A stretch of DNA of 64,000 nt, from assembly GCF_902833055.1 (NCBI RefSeq), contig NZ_CADFEJ010000005.1:186001-250000 (forward strand), written 5' to 3'. The notes under the pieces are model-generated. The model saw nothing but the letters and a program-made list of their open reading frames with translations, ran no database searches and was not told where the DNA came from. Position numbers and translations under genes: made by a program. Each line of letters starts with the position of its first letter. Position 1 is the stretch's first letter. Source of the stretch: Burkholderia territorii. Its GTDB lineage: Bacteria; Pseudomonadota; Gammaproteobacteria; Burkholderiales; Burkholderiaceae. Of the stretch, positions 8,395 to 17,798 are shown one piece after another.

Positions 8395-8958
8395 ATGACT
8401 CGTTTCACCGAATCCCGTGCCGCTTCATCCGACGCGCCGTCGCATGACGGCGGACATTGCGGACCCGCCGACGCGCATGCCGAGCCGCCACCGGCGATCG
8501 CAGCCGGCTTCGAGGTGCGCGTGCAGTACACGGCTATCGACGCGGGTGCCGAAATCGCGCCGATCATTCGCAATCCGAATGTCGGCGCGGTCGTGAATTT
8601 CGTCGGCGTCGTTCGCAACGAAGGCGACGTCGACGATGTGATCGCGCTGGAAGTCGAGCACTATCCGACGATGACCGAGCAGGCACTGTGGAGCATCGTC
8701 GAGGAAGCCGGCGCACGCTGGCGGCTCGAGGCGGCCAGAATCGTGCATCGCGTCGGGCGCATCCCGCTCGGCCACGCGGTCGTGATCGTCGTGGTGGCCG
8801 CCGCGCATCGCGCGGCCGCGTTCGACGCGTGCGAATTCATCATGGATTTCCTGAAGACGCATGCGCCGTTCTGGAAGAAGGAGATCCGGCACGACGGCGT
8901 GGCCGGCTGGGTCGAGCCGAAGGCGCATGACGATCAGGCGATGCGTCGCTGGGGATGA
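8395..8958 (+). CDS. moaE: Molybdopterin synthase catalytic subunit MoaE
   Basis: The 187-residue large subunit of molybdopterin synthase uses MoaD thiocarboxylate to add the dithiolene sulfurs to cyclic pyranopterin monophosphate. Family blocks are VGAVVNFVGVVRN, LEVEHYPTMTE, IVHRVGRIPLGH, AAHRAAAFDACEFIMDFLKT and PFWKKE. Homology begins only near residue 44, so there is an N-terminal extension of about 40 residues rich in His, Pro, Asp and Ala (with HDGGHCGP). No internal in-frame ATG offers a shorter start. CTGGAGAAC precedes the ATG. It lies between moaA and moaD, consistent with one unit. Confidence 0.93.
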   Translation: MTRFTESRAASSDAPSHDGGHCGPADAHAEPPPAIAAGFEVRVQYTAIDAGAEIAPIIRNPNVGAVVNFVGVVRNEGDVDDVIALEVEHYPTMTEQALWSIVEEAGARWRLEAARIVHRVGRIPLGHAVVIVVVAAAHRAAAFDACEFIMDFLKTHAPFWKKEIRHDGVAGWVEPKAHDDQAMRRWG

Positions 8959-9019
8959 ACGCGTCATCCCGCGCCATTCCGATTCCATCGATCCGATCTA
9001 TTTCGCTCTGGATTCCGTA

Positions 9020-9277
9020 ATGAAACTGACGATCAAATATTTCGCGAGCATTCGCGAACAACTCCATGCCGACGAGGAAATCGTCGAGATCGATGCGCAT
9101 GAGCTCACCGTCGACGCGCTGCGCGGCACGCTCGCCGCGCGCGACGCGCGCAGTGGCGAAGCGCTGCGGATGGACCGGCCCGTGCGCGCGGCCGTGAATC
9201 TCGAGATGGTGACCGGCGACTTCGTCGTGCGGGAGGATAGCGAGGTGGCGTTCTTTCCGCCGGTGACGGGCGGCTGA
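9020..9277 (+). CDS. moaD: Molybdopterin synthase sulfur carrier MoaD
   Basis: The 85-residue ubiquitin-fold protein begins MKLTIKYFASIREQLHADEE and ends FFPPVTGG. The C-terminal Gly-Gly is the site of adenylation and thiocarboxylation, after which it donates sulfur within the MoaE-MoaD synthase. Length and ending fit the family. A 61-bp gap separates it from moaE. The frame is open upstream into moaE, but the MoaD fold starts at 9020. It is the last gene of the fdhD-moeA-moaA-moaE-moaD series. Confidence 0.93.
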   Translation: MKLTIKYFASIREQLHADEEIVEIDAHELTVDALRGTLAARDARSGEALRMDRPVRAAVNLEMVTGDFVVREDSEVAFFPPVTGG

Positions 9278-9292
9278 ATCGTTCACATCGAG

Positions 9293-9320
9293 CGGCAACC
9301 GGCAACCGGCAACTGGCAAC
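9293..9320. repeat. Tandem 7-bp repeat after moaD
   Basis: Four consecutive heptamers, CGGCAAC three times and TGGCAAC once, follow the moaD stop. The repeat lies between the convergent moaD and glutathione S-transferase genes and could vary in copy number by slippage. No function is evident. Confidence 0.7.
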
Positions 9321-9356
9321 CGCCAGATCGTCGACGCTCGATGCGCACCGGGTCGA

Positions 9357-10019
9357 CTAAAGAAGCCCGCGCAGAAAATCCGGAACCGGATGGTCGATGG
9401 AAGCGAGATAACCCGCCATCGCACCGGCCACTTTCCGCACGGCCGGACGCGCGGTCATCCGTTCGCGCCACGCGAGCAGGTTCGGCGTCTCCGCCGTCAT
9501 CGGCGCGCCCTTGCGCGCGCCGAACAACTGCGCCATGTAGAACGCGATGTCTGCGTACGAATAGGTTTCGGCGAGGAATTCCCGATCCGTCAGCACGCGC
9601 TCCATGCGTCGATAGTATTGCCGCGCTTCGTCGCGCGCGGCCTGCGCCACCGGATGATCGGGCGTCTCTTCGAGGCCCATCAGCCGGATCACGTGCGGAA
9701 AATAGATTTCATCGCTGCAGTGCTCGAGCTGACGTGCCGTCGCACGCGCTTTCGGCTGCGCCGGCCATAGCGCGGGATCGGGCTTCAGGTCTTCGAGATA
9801 CTCGAAGATCTGCGTGGAATCGAAGATCTCCAGGTCGCCGTCGATCAGCACCGGCACCTGCCGCTTCGGATTGATGCGCAAGACGTCCGGATGCTTCGGA
9901 TCGTAACCGCGCTGCTGGCTGAACGGCACCAGCACGCGCTCGAAGGCGATGCCCTTCTCGTGCGCCGCGATCTCGACTTTCGCGCCGAACATGCTCAGCG
10001 GCCCGGTGATGATTTTCAT
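9357..10019 (-). CDS. Glutathione S-transferase family protein
   Basis: The 220-residue cytosolic protein has the N-terminal thioredoxin-like domain (MKIITGPLSMFGAKVEIAAH, then the cis-Pro strand RQVPVLIDGD and the glutathione-binding DSTQIFEYLED) followed by the all-helical C-terminal domain (YSYADIAFYMAQL). Such enzymes conjugate or reduce substrates with glutathione, and the substrate is unknown here. GGAGAG precedes ATG 10019 on the minus strand. The open frame upstream to 10352 is not family-like. It is divergent from the WYL regulator (10186), which may once have controlled it. Confidence 0.9.
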   Translation of the reverse strand: MKIITGPLSMFGAKVEIAAHEKGIAFERVLVPFSQQRGYDPKHPDVLRINPKRQVPVLIDGDLEIFDSTQIFEYLEDLKPDPALWPAQPKARATARQLEHCSDEIYFPHVIRLMGLEETPDHPVAQAARDEARQYYRRMERVLTDREFLAETYSYADIAFYMAQLFGARKGAPMTAETPNLLAWRERMTARPAVRKVAGAMAGYLASIDHPVPDFLRGLL

Positions 10020-10185
10020 GTGTCGCTCTCCTCGATGGTTTTGGCCCGCAGCTTTCACGCGAACACCGGCCGCCTGCCGGCAAGCCCACCCGCGGCTCCG
10101 TTGCGCGAGCCGACGGCGGGCGTGTCGAATCATGGATCCGATAACATGACATCCTCTGTCATGTATTTCCGATGAGGTGCTGCGC

Positions 10186-11151
10186 ATGAAAGCGAGCCGG
10201 CTGTTGTCGATCATGATGATGCTGCAGGCGCGCGGCCGCATGACCGCGCCGGCGCTGGCCGCCGCGCTCGAAGTGTCGGAGCGCACGATCCTGCGCGATA
10301 TCGACCGGTTGTCGGCGGCCGGCGTGCCGATCTGGGGCGATCGCGGGCGCAACGGCGGCTTTCAGTTGCAGGATGGCTGGCACACAGATCTGACGGGCCT
10401 GACCGAGCAGGAAGCGCATGCGCTGATGCTGGCCGGTCTGCCGGGGCCGGCGGGAGAACTCGGGCTCGACGCGATGGCCGCGTCCGCGCGGCTCAAGATG
10501 ATCGCCAGCCTGCCGCCGAACTCGCGCGAGCATGCCGATCGGGTCGCGAGCCGGCTGCATGTCGATACCGTCGATTGGTATCGCGCGCAGGAAACGCCGA
10601 CGTTTCTGCGGGAAGTCGCCGATGCCGTGTGGCAGTCGCAGCGCATCGAGGTGACGTACGAGAGCTGGCGCGGTGTGTCGCGCCGCGTACTCGATCCGCT
10701 CGGCCTGGTGCTCAAGGGTGGCGCGTGGTACGTGGTGGCGAAGGTCGCCGGCAAGCGCGATGCGCTGACTTTCCGGCTCGCGAACATTCGGGAACTCGCG
10801 GCATCGCGCCGGCGATTCAGGCGGCCCGCGCGGTTCGACCTGGCGCGGCACTGGCGCGAGTCGATGAGCCGGCATGAGGCCGAGCTTTACAGGTTGCACG
10901 CGCACGTCGCGGTATCCGCGCGCGGATAGAGCTGGCTGGTCAATGCACGCGTGAAGGTCGCCCCCGTCGCGGAGAGCGCTGGCAGTCCCTCGATTCCGTC
11001 GGGATGGAAGGAATTCCTGATGCCGATCGAATCGATCGAGCACGGTGCGCGGAAGCTGCTGGGATATGGTGCGGAGCTGAAAGTGCTCGGGCCGCGGGAG
11101 CTCGTGGCTCGATTGACCGACGAGGTGGCAGCGACGCAGGCACTGTACTGA
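10186..11151 (+). pseudogene. WYL/YafY-type HTH regulator interrupted by an in-frame amber codon
   Basis: The first 247 codons (10186-10926) encode an N-terminal DeoR-like winged helix (SRLLSIMMMLQARG, then VSERTILRDIDRLSAAGVPI and GRNGGFQL) and most of a WYL sensor domain (RVLDPLGLVLKGGAWYVVAK). A TAG at 10927-10929 ends this frame. The same frame then continues without a shift to TGA 11151, and that part has the normal C-terminus of the family (GWKEFLMPIES, LLGYGAELKVLGPRELVARL, ALY). The rejoined length is about 320 residues, the usual family size. GATGAGG precedes ATG 10186. One nonsense change, readthrough or a sequencing error explains it. It is divergent from the GST gene. Confidence 0.75.
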
Positions 11152-11444
11152 CCCGCGCCGCCGAAGAGCGACGACGCGCCGCCAACATTCGCGGCGTGAT
11201 CGGCGGGCCGCTGCTCGCATTCGCCATGTTCGCAAGACACGCCTTCGTGGCGGACGATCCTTCCACATAGTGAAACAATCTCCGCCGAGCCAACGCCGCA
11301 TCTTCGACCTGCCGTTCGCTTCCCGGCGCCCCGCCCCGCAGCCGGCCGGCGGCCAGTCTCTGCACCGATCCCCCACCGAATCCGCCGCTGTCGTCCATAC
11401 GAGACGCCGCCGCACCACACGCCTGCCGTCGCCCGACGGTCAAC
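11152..11444. other. Intergenic region before the acnB operator and promoter
   Basis: No supported gene. A short plus-strand frame at 11270-11461 has no coding character. Mixed GC-rich sequence leads to an AT-rich tract that holds the acnB control region. Confidence 0.4.
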
Positions 11445-11464
11445 TCTTATATAAGACATAAGAC
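11445..11464. promoter_or_regulatory. Palindromic operator candidate upstream of acnB
   Basis: TCTTATATAAGA (11445-11456) is a perfect 12-bp palindrome, and its half TAAGAC is repeated directly at 11459-11464. It ends just upstream of the -35 element. Its form is typical of a dimeric (for example GntR-type) regulator site controlling central carbon metabolism. The regulator is not identified. Confidence 0.55.
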
Positions 11465-11466
11465 AT

Positions 11467-11495
11467 TTGACGCGTGACCATATTGCGATTAGAAT
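11467..11495 (+). promoter_or_regulatory. Sigma-70-type promoter for acnB
   Basis: TTGACG (11467-11472) and TAGAAT (11490-11495) are separated by 17 bp, close to the consensus. Transcription would start near 11502, giving a leader of about 85 nt before acnB. The palindromic element lies immediately upstream. Confidence 0.65.
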
Positions 11496-11586
11496 CCCGC
11501 TCAAGCAGTGAAGCAGTGTCCGGAACAGCAGCCTCGGCGTGCCTGGAAAGCCCTTCCCCTGAAACGCAATCTCAGCAGGTCCCCCC

Positions 11587-14172
11587 ATGCTTGAAAACTT
11601 TCGTGCTCACGTGGCCGCCCGCGCCGCGCTCGGTATTCCTCCCCTGCCGCTGACGGCTCAGCAAACCGCCGAACTGGTGGAACTGCTGACGAACCCGCCC
11701 GCAGGCGAAGAGCAGACGCTGCTCGACCTGATCACCCACCGCGTCCCGGCCGGCGTCGACGAAGCCGCGCGCGTGAAGGCCGGCTTCCTGGCCGCCGTCG
11801 CGAAGGGCGAGACGGCGTGCCCGCTGATCTCGCGCGAACGCGCGACCGAACTGCTCGGCACGATGCTGGGCGGCTACAACATCCAGCCGCTGATCGAGCT
11901 GCTGTCGGACGACGCAGTCGCGGCCGTCGCCGCCGACGCACTGAAGAAAACCCTGCTGATGTTCGACCAGTTCCATGACGTGAAGGAACTCGCCGACAAG
12001 GGCAACGCGCACGCGAAGGCCGTGCTGCAGAGCTGGGCCGACGCCGAATGGTTCACGAGCCGTCCGGAAGTGCCGGAAAGCCTGACCATCACCGTGTTCA
12101 AGGTGCCGGGCGAAACCAACACCGACGACCTGTCGCCGGCGCCCGACGCCACCACCCGCCCCGACATCCCGCTGCACGCGCTGGCGATGCTGAAGAACGC
12201 GCGCCCCGGCATCACGCCGGAAGAAGACGGCAAGCGCGGCCCGGTCAAGTTCATCGAATCGCTGAAGGAAAAGGGTCACCTCGTCGCGTACGTGGGCGAC
12301 GTGGTCGGCACCGGTTCGTCGCGCAAGTCGGCCACCAACTCGGTGCTGTGGTTTACCGGCGAAGACATCCCGTTCGTGCCGAACAAGCGCTTCGGCGGCG
12401 TGTGCCTCGGCGGCAAGATCGCGCCGATCTTCTACAACACGATGGAAGATGCCGGCGCACTGCCGATCGAACTCGACGTATCGCAGATGAACATGGGCGA
12501 CGTCGTCGAACTGCGCCCGTACGAAGGCAAGGCGCTGAAGGACGGCAAGGTGATCGCCGAGTTCCAGGTCAAGTCCGACGTGCTGTTCGACGAAGTGCGC
12601 GCCGGCGGCCGCATTCCGCTGATCATCGGCCGCGGCCTGACCGCGAAGGCGCGTGAAGCGCTCGGCCTCGCACCGTCGACGCTGTTCCGTCTGCCGCACC
12701 AGCCGGCCGACAGCGGCAAGGGCTTCTCGCTCGCGCAGAAGATGGTCGGCCGCGCATGCGGTCTGCCGGAAGGCCAGGGCGTGCGCCCGGGCACGTACTG
12801 CGAACCGAAGATGACCTCGGTCGGCTCGCAGGACACCACCGGCCCGATGACCCGCGACGAACTGAAGGATCTGGCTTGCCTCGGCTTCTCGGCCGACCTC
12901 GTGATGCAGTCGTTCTGCCACACCGCCGCTTATCCGAAGCCGGTCGACGTGAAGACGCACCAGACGCTGCCGAACTTCATCAGCACCCGTGGCGGTATCG
13001 CACTGCGTCCGGGCGACGGCGTGATCCACTCGTGGCTGAACCGCATGCTGCTGCCCGACACCGTCGGCACCGGCGGCGACTCGCACACGCGCTTCCCGAT
13101 CGGCATCAGCTTCCCGGCAGGTTCGGGCCTGGTCGCGTTCGCGGCCGCCACCGGCACGATGCCGCTCGACATGCCGGAATCGGTGCTGGTCCGCTTCAAG
13201 GGCAAGATGCAGCCGGGCGTCACGCTGCGCGACCTCGTCAACGCGATTCCGCTGTACGCGATCAAGCAGGGCATGCTGACGGTCGCCAAGCAAGGCAAGA
13301 AGAACATCTTCTCGGGCCGCATTCTCGAAATCGAAGGCCTGCCGGACCTGAAGGTCGAGCAAGCGTTCGAACTGTCGGATGCGTCGGCCGAGCGTTCGGC
13401 AGCCGGTTGCACGGTGCGCCTGAACAAGGAACCGATCATCGAGTACCTGAACAGCAACATCACGCTGCTGAAGTGGATGATCGCGCAGGGCTATCAGGAT
13501 CCGCGCAGCCTGCAGCGCCGTATCGCGGCGATGGAGCAGTGGCTGGCCGACCCGCAACTGCTGTCGCCGGATGCCGACGCCGAATACGCGGCCGTCATCG
13601 AGATCGACCTGGCCGACATCCACGAGCCGATCGTCGCATGCCCGAACGATCCGGACGACGTGAAGACGCTGTCCGACGTCGCCGGCGCGAAGATCGACGA
13701 AGTGTTCATCGGCTCGTGCATGACCAACATCGGTCACTTCCGCGCCGCGTCGAAGCTGCTCGAAGGCAAGCGCGACATCCCGGTCAAGCTGTGGGTCGCG
13801 CCGCCGACCAAGATGGACCAGAAGCAGCTGACGGAAGAAGGTCACTACGGCGTGTTCGGCACGGCCGGCGCCCGCACCGAAATGCCGGGCTGCTCGCTGT
13901 GCATGGGCAACCAGGCACAGGTGCGCGAAGGCGCGACGGTGATGTCGACGTCGACCCGTAACTTCCCGAACCGCCTGGGCAAGAACACGAACGTGTACCT
14001 CGGCTCGGCGGAACTGGCGGCAATCTGCTCGCGTCTGGGCAAGATCCCGACCAAGGAAGAGTACATGGCCGACATGGGCGTGCTCACCGCGAACGGCGAC
14101 AAGATCTACAAGTACATGAACTTCGACCAGATCGAAGACTTCAAGGAAGTCGCCGACACCGTGCAGATCTAA
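11587..14172 (+). CDS. acnB: Bifunctional aconitate hydratase 2 / 2-methylisocitrate dehydratase AcnB
   Basis: The 861-residue cytoplasmic [4Fe-4S] enzyme isomerises citrate to isocitrate in the TCA cycle and in many bacteria also dehydrates 2-methylisocitrate. The N-terminal HEAT-like AcnB-specific domain ([20 protein letters not shown]) marks it as AcnB, not AcnA. The swivel domain follows ([32 protein letters not shown]). Cluster cysteines are in the C-terminal half ([12 protein letters not shown] and GCSLCMGNQ), and the third is in the [10 protein letters not shown] region. It is flanked by a promoter, an operator candidate and a strong terminator, so it is monocistronic. Confidence 0.98.
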   Translation: MLENFRAHVAARAALGIPPLPLTAQQTAELVELLTNPPAGEEQTLLDLITHRVPAGVDEAARVKAGFLAAVAKGETACPLISRERATELLGTMLGGYNIQPLIELLSDDAVAAVAADALKKTLLMFDQFHDVKELADKGNAHAKAVLQSWADAEWFTSRPEVPESLTITVFKVPGETNTDDLSPAPDATTRPDIPLHALAMLKNARPGITPEEDGKRGPVKFIESLKEKGHLVAYVGDVVGTGSSRKSATNSVLWFTGEDIPFVPNKRFGGVCLGGKIAPIFYNTMEDAGALPIELDVSQMNMGDVVELRPYEGKALKDGKVIAEFQVKSDVLFDEVRAGGRIPLIIGRGLTAKAREALGLAPSTLFRLPHQPADSGKGFSLAQKMVGRACGLPEGQGVRPGTYCEPKMTSVGSQDTTGPMTRDELKDLACLGFSADLVMQSFCHTAAYPKPVDVKTHQTLPNFISTRGGIALRPGDGVIHSWLNRMLLPDTVGTGGDSHTRFPIGISFPAGSGLVAFAAATGTMPLDMPESVLVRFKGKMQPGVTLRDLVNAIPLYAIKQGMLTVAKQGKKNIFSGRILEIEGLPDLKVEQAFELSDASAERSAAGCTVRLNKEPIIEYLNSNITLLKWMIAQGYQDPRSLQRRIAAMEQWLADPQLLSPDADAEYAAVIEIDLADIHEPIVACPNDPDDVKTLSDVAGAKIDEVFIGSCMTNIGHFRAASKLLEGKRDIPVKLWVAPPTKMDQKQLTEEGHYGVFGTAGARTEMPGCSLCMGNQAQVREGATVMSTSTRNFPNRLGKNTNVYLGSAELAAICSRLGKIPTKEEYMADMGVLTANGDKIYKYMNFDQIEDFKEVADTVQI

Positions 14173-14221
14173 GCATGCGGTCGAGCTGCGGCGGGCGATG
14201 CCCGTCGTGGCGACGCGCGTA

Positions 14222-14258
14222 GGCGCCGCGGGCTGAATGCCCGCGGCGCCTTTTTTTT
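14222..14258 (+). terminator. Rho-independent terminator of acnB
   Basis: GGCGCCGCGGGC (14222-14233) and GCCCGCGGCGCC (14239-14250) form a perfect 12-bp stem with a 5-nt loop, followed by eight T residues (14251-14258). It starts 50 bp after the acnB stop. The end of the convergent MocR gene is about 20 bp further on. Confidence 0.95.
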
Positions 14259-14277
14259 GAAGCTGCCGGCCGTCGCT

Positions 14278-15702
14278 TCACCGCATGCACGAGGCCGCGA
14301 GCTTCCCGACCGCGATCACCGCCTGTTCGATTTCCGGCGACCACGGGCTGCTGTAGTTCAGCCTGATGAAGTTCCGGTAGTTGTCGGTGATCGAGAACAT
14401 GTAGCCGGGGCCGATCGTGATCCCCTGCTCCAGCGCGAGCTGATACAGCCGCATCGCATCGACCTGCGACGGCAGCTCGACCCACAGCACGTAGCCGCCG
14501 GCGGGGCTCGAGATGCGGGAGCCTTCCGGGAAGAAGCGCGACACCATCGCGCGCATCAGGTTCGCCTGCTGCGCATACGCCTTGCGCAAGCGTCGCAAGT
14601 GATGCTCGTAGCCGTCGCGTTCGAGAAACTCGGCAATCGCGAGCTGCGGCAGCGACGGCGTGGCCAGCGTGTTCAGGAACTTCAGTTTCTCGACCTGATC
14701 GCGATACCGGCCCGGCAACGCCCAGCCGATCCGGTAAGCCGCCGTCAGGCTCTTCGAAAACGACGCGCAATGCAGCACGATCCCGTTGCGGTCGCAGGAC
14801 TTCAGCGTGGTCGGATGCGACTCGCCGAAATACAGTTCGTTGTACACACCGTTCTCGATGATCGGCATGTCGACGCGGGTCGCGAATTCCACCAGCTCGC
14901 GCTTGCGCTCGTCGGGCATCTGGAAGCCCAGCGGGTTCTGGAAGTTCGGCATCACCATGCACGCGGCGATCGGCTGCGATTTCTCGATCGCAGCCAACGC
15001 GGCGATATCGATCCCGTATTCCGGATGCGTCGCGACCTCGATCGCCTTCATGCCCATCCGCTCGATCGCGTGCAGCATCGCGTAGAACGTCGGCGACTCC
15101 ACCGCGATCGTGTCACCCGGTTTCGCGACGGCCTGCAGGCACAGGTTGATCGCCTCCGTCGCGCCGACGGTCACGATGATCTCGTTCGGGTCGACGGACA
15201 TCCCGTTTTCCAGGTAGCGCCGCGCGATCTGCCGGATCAGGCGCGGATGGCCGGGCGGCAACCCGTCGGTCACGCCCGACAGCGACTTGTCCCGGCCGGC
15301 CGCATAGGCGTAACGGTTCAGCTTCTCGAACGGAAACAGGCTCGGGTCCGGATACGGCGAGCCGAGCGGCACGGCGTCATCGGTGCCGATCGAGCGCAAC
15401 GTCGACAGCACGAGCCGGCTCATGTCGACCGACGACGAAATCGCGATCGGCTTCGACGGCCGCAGCTCGCGCACCGGCGCATGGTTGTCGTCGCGCCGCA
15501 GGTTCACGAAGTAGCCCGACTGCGGGCGGCTTTCCAGCAACCCGCGGCTTTCGAGCAGCAGATACGCGTGCAGCACGGTCGTGATGCTGATCCGGTGCTG
15601 CTGGCTCGCCTGCCGCACCGACGGAATCCGGTCACCGTGCCGGTACACGCCCTGGCGGATCAGGCGTTCGATGTCGTCCGCGAGTTTTTCGTAGAGCTTC
15701 AT
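14278..15702 (-). CDS. MocR-type (GntR-aminotransferase) transcriptional regulator
   Basis: The 474-residue protein fuses a GntR winged helix (MKLYEKLADDIERLIRQGVY, RIPSVRQASQQHRISITTVLHAY, residues 1-70) to a fold-type I aminotransferase-like domain. The PLP lysine is expected in HCASFSKSLTAAYRIGW. Other conserved pieces are TVGATEAINLCLQ and NFQNPLGFQMPD. MocR proteins sense PLP or amino compounds and usually regulate a divergent neighbour. The frame is open upstream to 16041, but the HTH start fixes ATG 15702. The target is unclear because the next gene upstream is another MocR on the same strand. Confidence 0.92.
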   Translation of the reverse strand: MKLYEKLADDIERLIRQGVYRHGDRIPSVRQASQQHRISITTVLHAYLLLESRGLLESRPQSGYFVNLRRDDNHAPVRELRPSKPIAISSSVDMSRLVLSTLRSIGTDDAVPLGSPYPDPSLFPFEKLNRYAYAAGRDKSLSGVTDGLPPGHPRLIRQIARRYLENGMSVDPNEIIVTVGATEAINLCLQAVAKPGDTIAVESPTFYAMLHAIERMGMKAIEVATHPEYGIDIAALAAIEKSQPIAACMVMPNFQNPLGFQMPDERKRELVEFATRVDMPIIENGVYNELYFGESHPTTLKSCDRNGIVLHCASFSKSLTAAYRIGWALPGRYRDQVEKLKFLNTLATPSLPQLAIAEFLERDGYEHHLRRLRKAYAQQANLMRAMVSRFFPEGSRISSPAGGYVLWVELPSQVDAMRLYQLALEQGITIGPGYMFSITDNYRNFIRLNYSSPWSPEIEQAVIAVGKLAASCMR

Positions 15703-16154
15703 CGCGTGCGCCCCGCCGGCTTGCGCAGGCGCGCCGCCGCTCCATGCGCGCCCGCGACGCGCGTGTGCTGCCCGCCCGCCGGGCTGTCGTGATCCCTGAT
15801 TGCTCCCTCCGGTTTTGCCTTTTCCATCGCAGTGGCTCGCTTTTGAAGATGTGCCGGGAGGCCCGTGATGCCTGGGCTTGCGGCACTGTGCACTTGATGG
15901 TGGAAGCTTAAGAGCAGAACAGTTGATGCGGAGTACACACATCGGATGCGCGGACAAGAGTACAGTTCGGCGCGAATTCGCGACTTCGGGCGAACTGTAC
16001 GTCTTACGAATCTGGTCCGGGACGTGAGGATTGGAGAGCAATACGACGAGATGGGCAGCATCGTTCGGCGTAGCCGGTCATGCCCGGCCCCGGGACGGTC
16101 GACGCGACCCGGGACGAAGCGCCACCGCGAGGGTGGCGGCGCAAGTGGCGCGCG
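15703..16154. other. Intergenic region between two MocR genes
   Basis: About 450 bp upstream of the first MocR gene and downstream of the second. No convincing gene is seen. The minus frame of the first MocR stays open here but without family character. The stretch around 15890-16040 is less GC-rich and includes two similar segments, GTACACACAT near 15932 and GTACAGTTCG/CTGTACG around 15960-16000, which could be part of the MocR promoter and operator. Confidence 0.35.
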
Positions 16155-17567
16155 TCAGATCGAACCGAACAGCGCGCGCGGCCGGTCCTTCAGCGTGCCG
16201 GCCAGAATCCGCAATCCATTCACGAGTTCGTCGCGCGTCGTCGGGCACGCGAGATTGATGCGCACGCCGTGCTCGATTTCCGCGCGATCGACCGCGAACG
16301 TCGAAGACGGCATCACGATCACGCCACGCGCTTTCGCGTTCGCGGCGAAGTCATCGGCACGCCACGGCGGCGGGAGCCGCAGCCACACGAACATGCACGC
16401 GGGATCGGACTTCAGTTGACCGGCCGGCAGCAGTTCCCGCGCAAGGTCGACTCGCGCGCGGATCTCCGCCAACTGCGCGCTCATGATCCGCTCGGCCGTG
16501 CCGTTCTCGATCCACACCGTCGCGATCAGCATCGACGTCGGCGCGGGCATCCACGCGGTGGTGCGCACCGCTTCCGCGCACAGGGCGACGCTGTCGCGCG
16601 GGCAGCTCAGGTAGCCGAGGCGCAGCCCGGGCGCGAGGATCTTCGATGTCGCGCCGATATGGAACGTGAGCTCGGGGCACAGCCCTGCGATCGCCGGCAG
16701 CCGGTCGCGCACGAGCGGCCCGTACACGTCGTCCTCGATGATCGTCACGTGATGGCGGCGCGCGACGTCGACGAGCGCCATCCGACGCGCGAGGCTCATC
16801 GTCGTCACGGTCGGGTTCTGCAGATTCGGCACGACGAAGATCGCCTTGACGGGCATGCGCTGGCAGATGCGCTCTATCTCGTCGGGCAGCAGGCCGTCGT
16901 CGTCGGCCGGGGCACTGACGATCTCGAACTGGAACACCGGCGCGAGCGCCTTCAGCCCGTAATACGTGAGCCGGTCGGCGACGATCACACCGTCGGTGCC
17001 GATCAGGCTGTTCAGTACCGCGTAGAGCCCATGCTGTGCGCCGCTCGTGACGACCACCTGGTCGCGCGACGGCGTGAAACCCGGCGCGGCAAGCCACTGC
17101 GCGCCCGCCGCGCGCGCCCAGTCGGGGCCCTGCGGCGGCTGGTATTCCTGCAGCGACGCGAAACGCGGATCGGCCGGCAACGTGCCGAACGTCTGCGCGA
17201 GACTCGCCAGGAATTCGCCGGTCGCCGGCCGGTTCACCGTCAGGTCGATCACCTCGTTGCCCGCCGCGAGCAACGCACGGGCCGGCTCGATGCTCGGCAT
17301 CGCGCCGCCGGTGACGAGCGAACCGCGCCGCTTGCTGCCGATCACGAGCCCGCGCAGTTGCAGTTCCTTGTACGCACGCGACACGGTCGACACGTTGATG
17401 CCGAGCTCGGCCGCGAGCTGGCGCTGCGGCGGCAGACGGCTGCCCGGCGGGTACATGCCGTTGCGGATTTCCGCCTCGATCGAACTCGATACCTCGACGT
17501 ACGTCGGCCGCTTCGCCTGCACCGGCGCACTGCTGGCGCGCTCATCGGAAAGTTTGTCTGCTGCCAT
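16155..17567 (-). CDS. MocR-type (GntR-aminotransferase) transcriptional regulator
   Basis: The 470-residue regulator starts MAADKLSDERASS. Its GntR domain (YVEVSSSIEAEIRNGMYPPG, RQLAAELGINVSTVSRAYKEL) is followed by an aminotransferase-like domain with VVTSGAQHGLYAVL, NLQNPTVTTMS and IIEDDVYGPL. The PLP-lysine motif is GATSKILAPGLRLGY. It is divergent from a DadA-like oxidoreductase and a binding protein across a 231-bp region carrying repeated CACACAA boxes, the arrangement expected for a MocR and its target. The ATG at 17567 is preferred, and a further in-frame start exists upstream at 17606. Confidence 0.92.
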   Translation of the reverse strand: MAADKLSDERASSAPVQAKRPTYVEVSSSIEAEIRNGMYPPGSRLPPQRQLAAELGINVSTVSRAYKELQLRGLVIGSKRRGSLVTGGAMPSIEPARALLAAGNEVIDLTVNRPATGEFLASLAQTFGTLPADPRFASLQEYQPPQGPDWARAAGAQWLAAPGFTPSRDQVVVTSGAQHGLYAVLNSLIGTDGVIVADRLTYYGLKALAPVFQFEIVSAPADDDGLLPDEIERICQRMPVKAIFVVPNLQNPTVTTMSLARRMALVDVARRHHVTIIEDDVYGPLVRDRLPAIAGLCPELTFHIGATSKILAPGLRLGYLSCPRDSVALCAEAVRTTAWMPAPTSMLIATVWIENGTAERIMSAQLAEIRARVDLARELLPAGQLKSDPACMFVWLRLPPPWRADDFAANAKARGVIVMPSSTFAVDRAEIEHGVRINLACPTTRDELVNGLRILAGTLKDRPRALFGSI

Positions 17568-17581
17568 GTATCGTCCGCATC

Positions 17582-17771
17582 CACACAAAAAGCGTTTGTC
17601 TGCCACCTAAACCTGCCCAGCGATTGTATCCGACATCCCCTCGCGGTCAAACGTCTGCCGAAAGATCAGTCGGATCAACCGATTGTGATCGGGTAAACGC
17701 TATCGCCACACAATCCGTTTTTGATTGCACACAAAAAATTACTGTGTGATTCTAGATCCCATCTTTGTGTG
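17582..17771. promoter_or_regulatory. Repeated CACACAA boxes between MocR and the oxidoreductase
   Basis: CACACAA occurs at 17582-17588, 17707-17713 and 17728-17734, and its inverse TTGTGTG at 17765-17771 with a near copy CTGTGTG at 17742-17748. The 17707 and 17728 copies are 21 bp apart, two helical turns. They sit in the shared control region of the divergent MocR and DadA-like genes, and an AT-rich promoter tract surrounds them. A MocR operator array is the natural reading. Confidence 0.55.
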
Positions 17772-17798
17772 AATCAGTTGCGGCAAAGGAGAGGCGTC

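Noticed and set aside
11572-13845. 757-codon minus-strand open frame antisense to acnB
   Set aside because: acnB is unambiguous on the other strand, and this frame has the Arg/Val/Asp-rich composition of a shadow.
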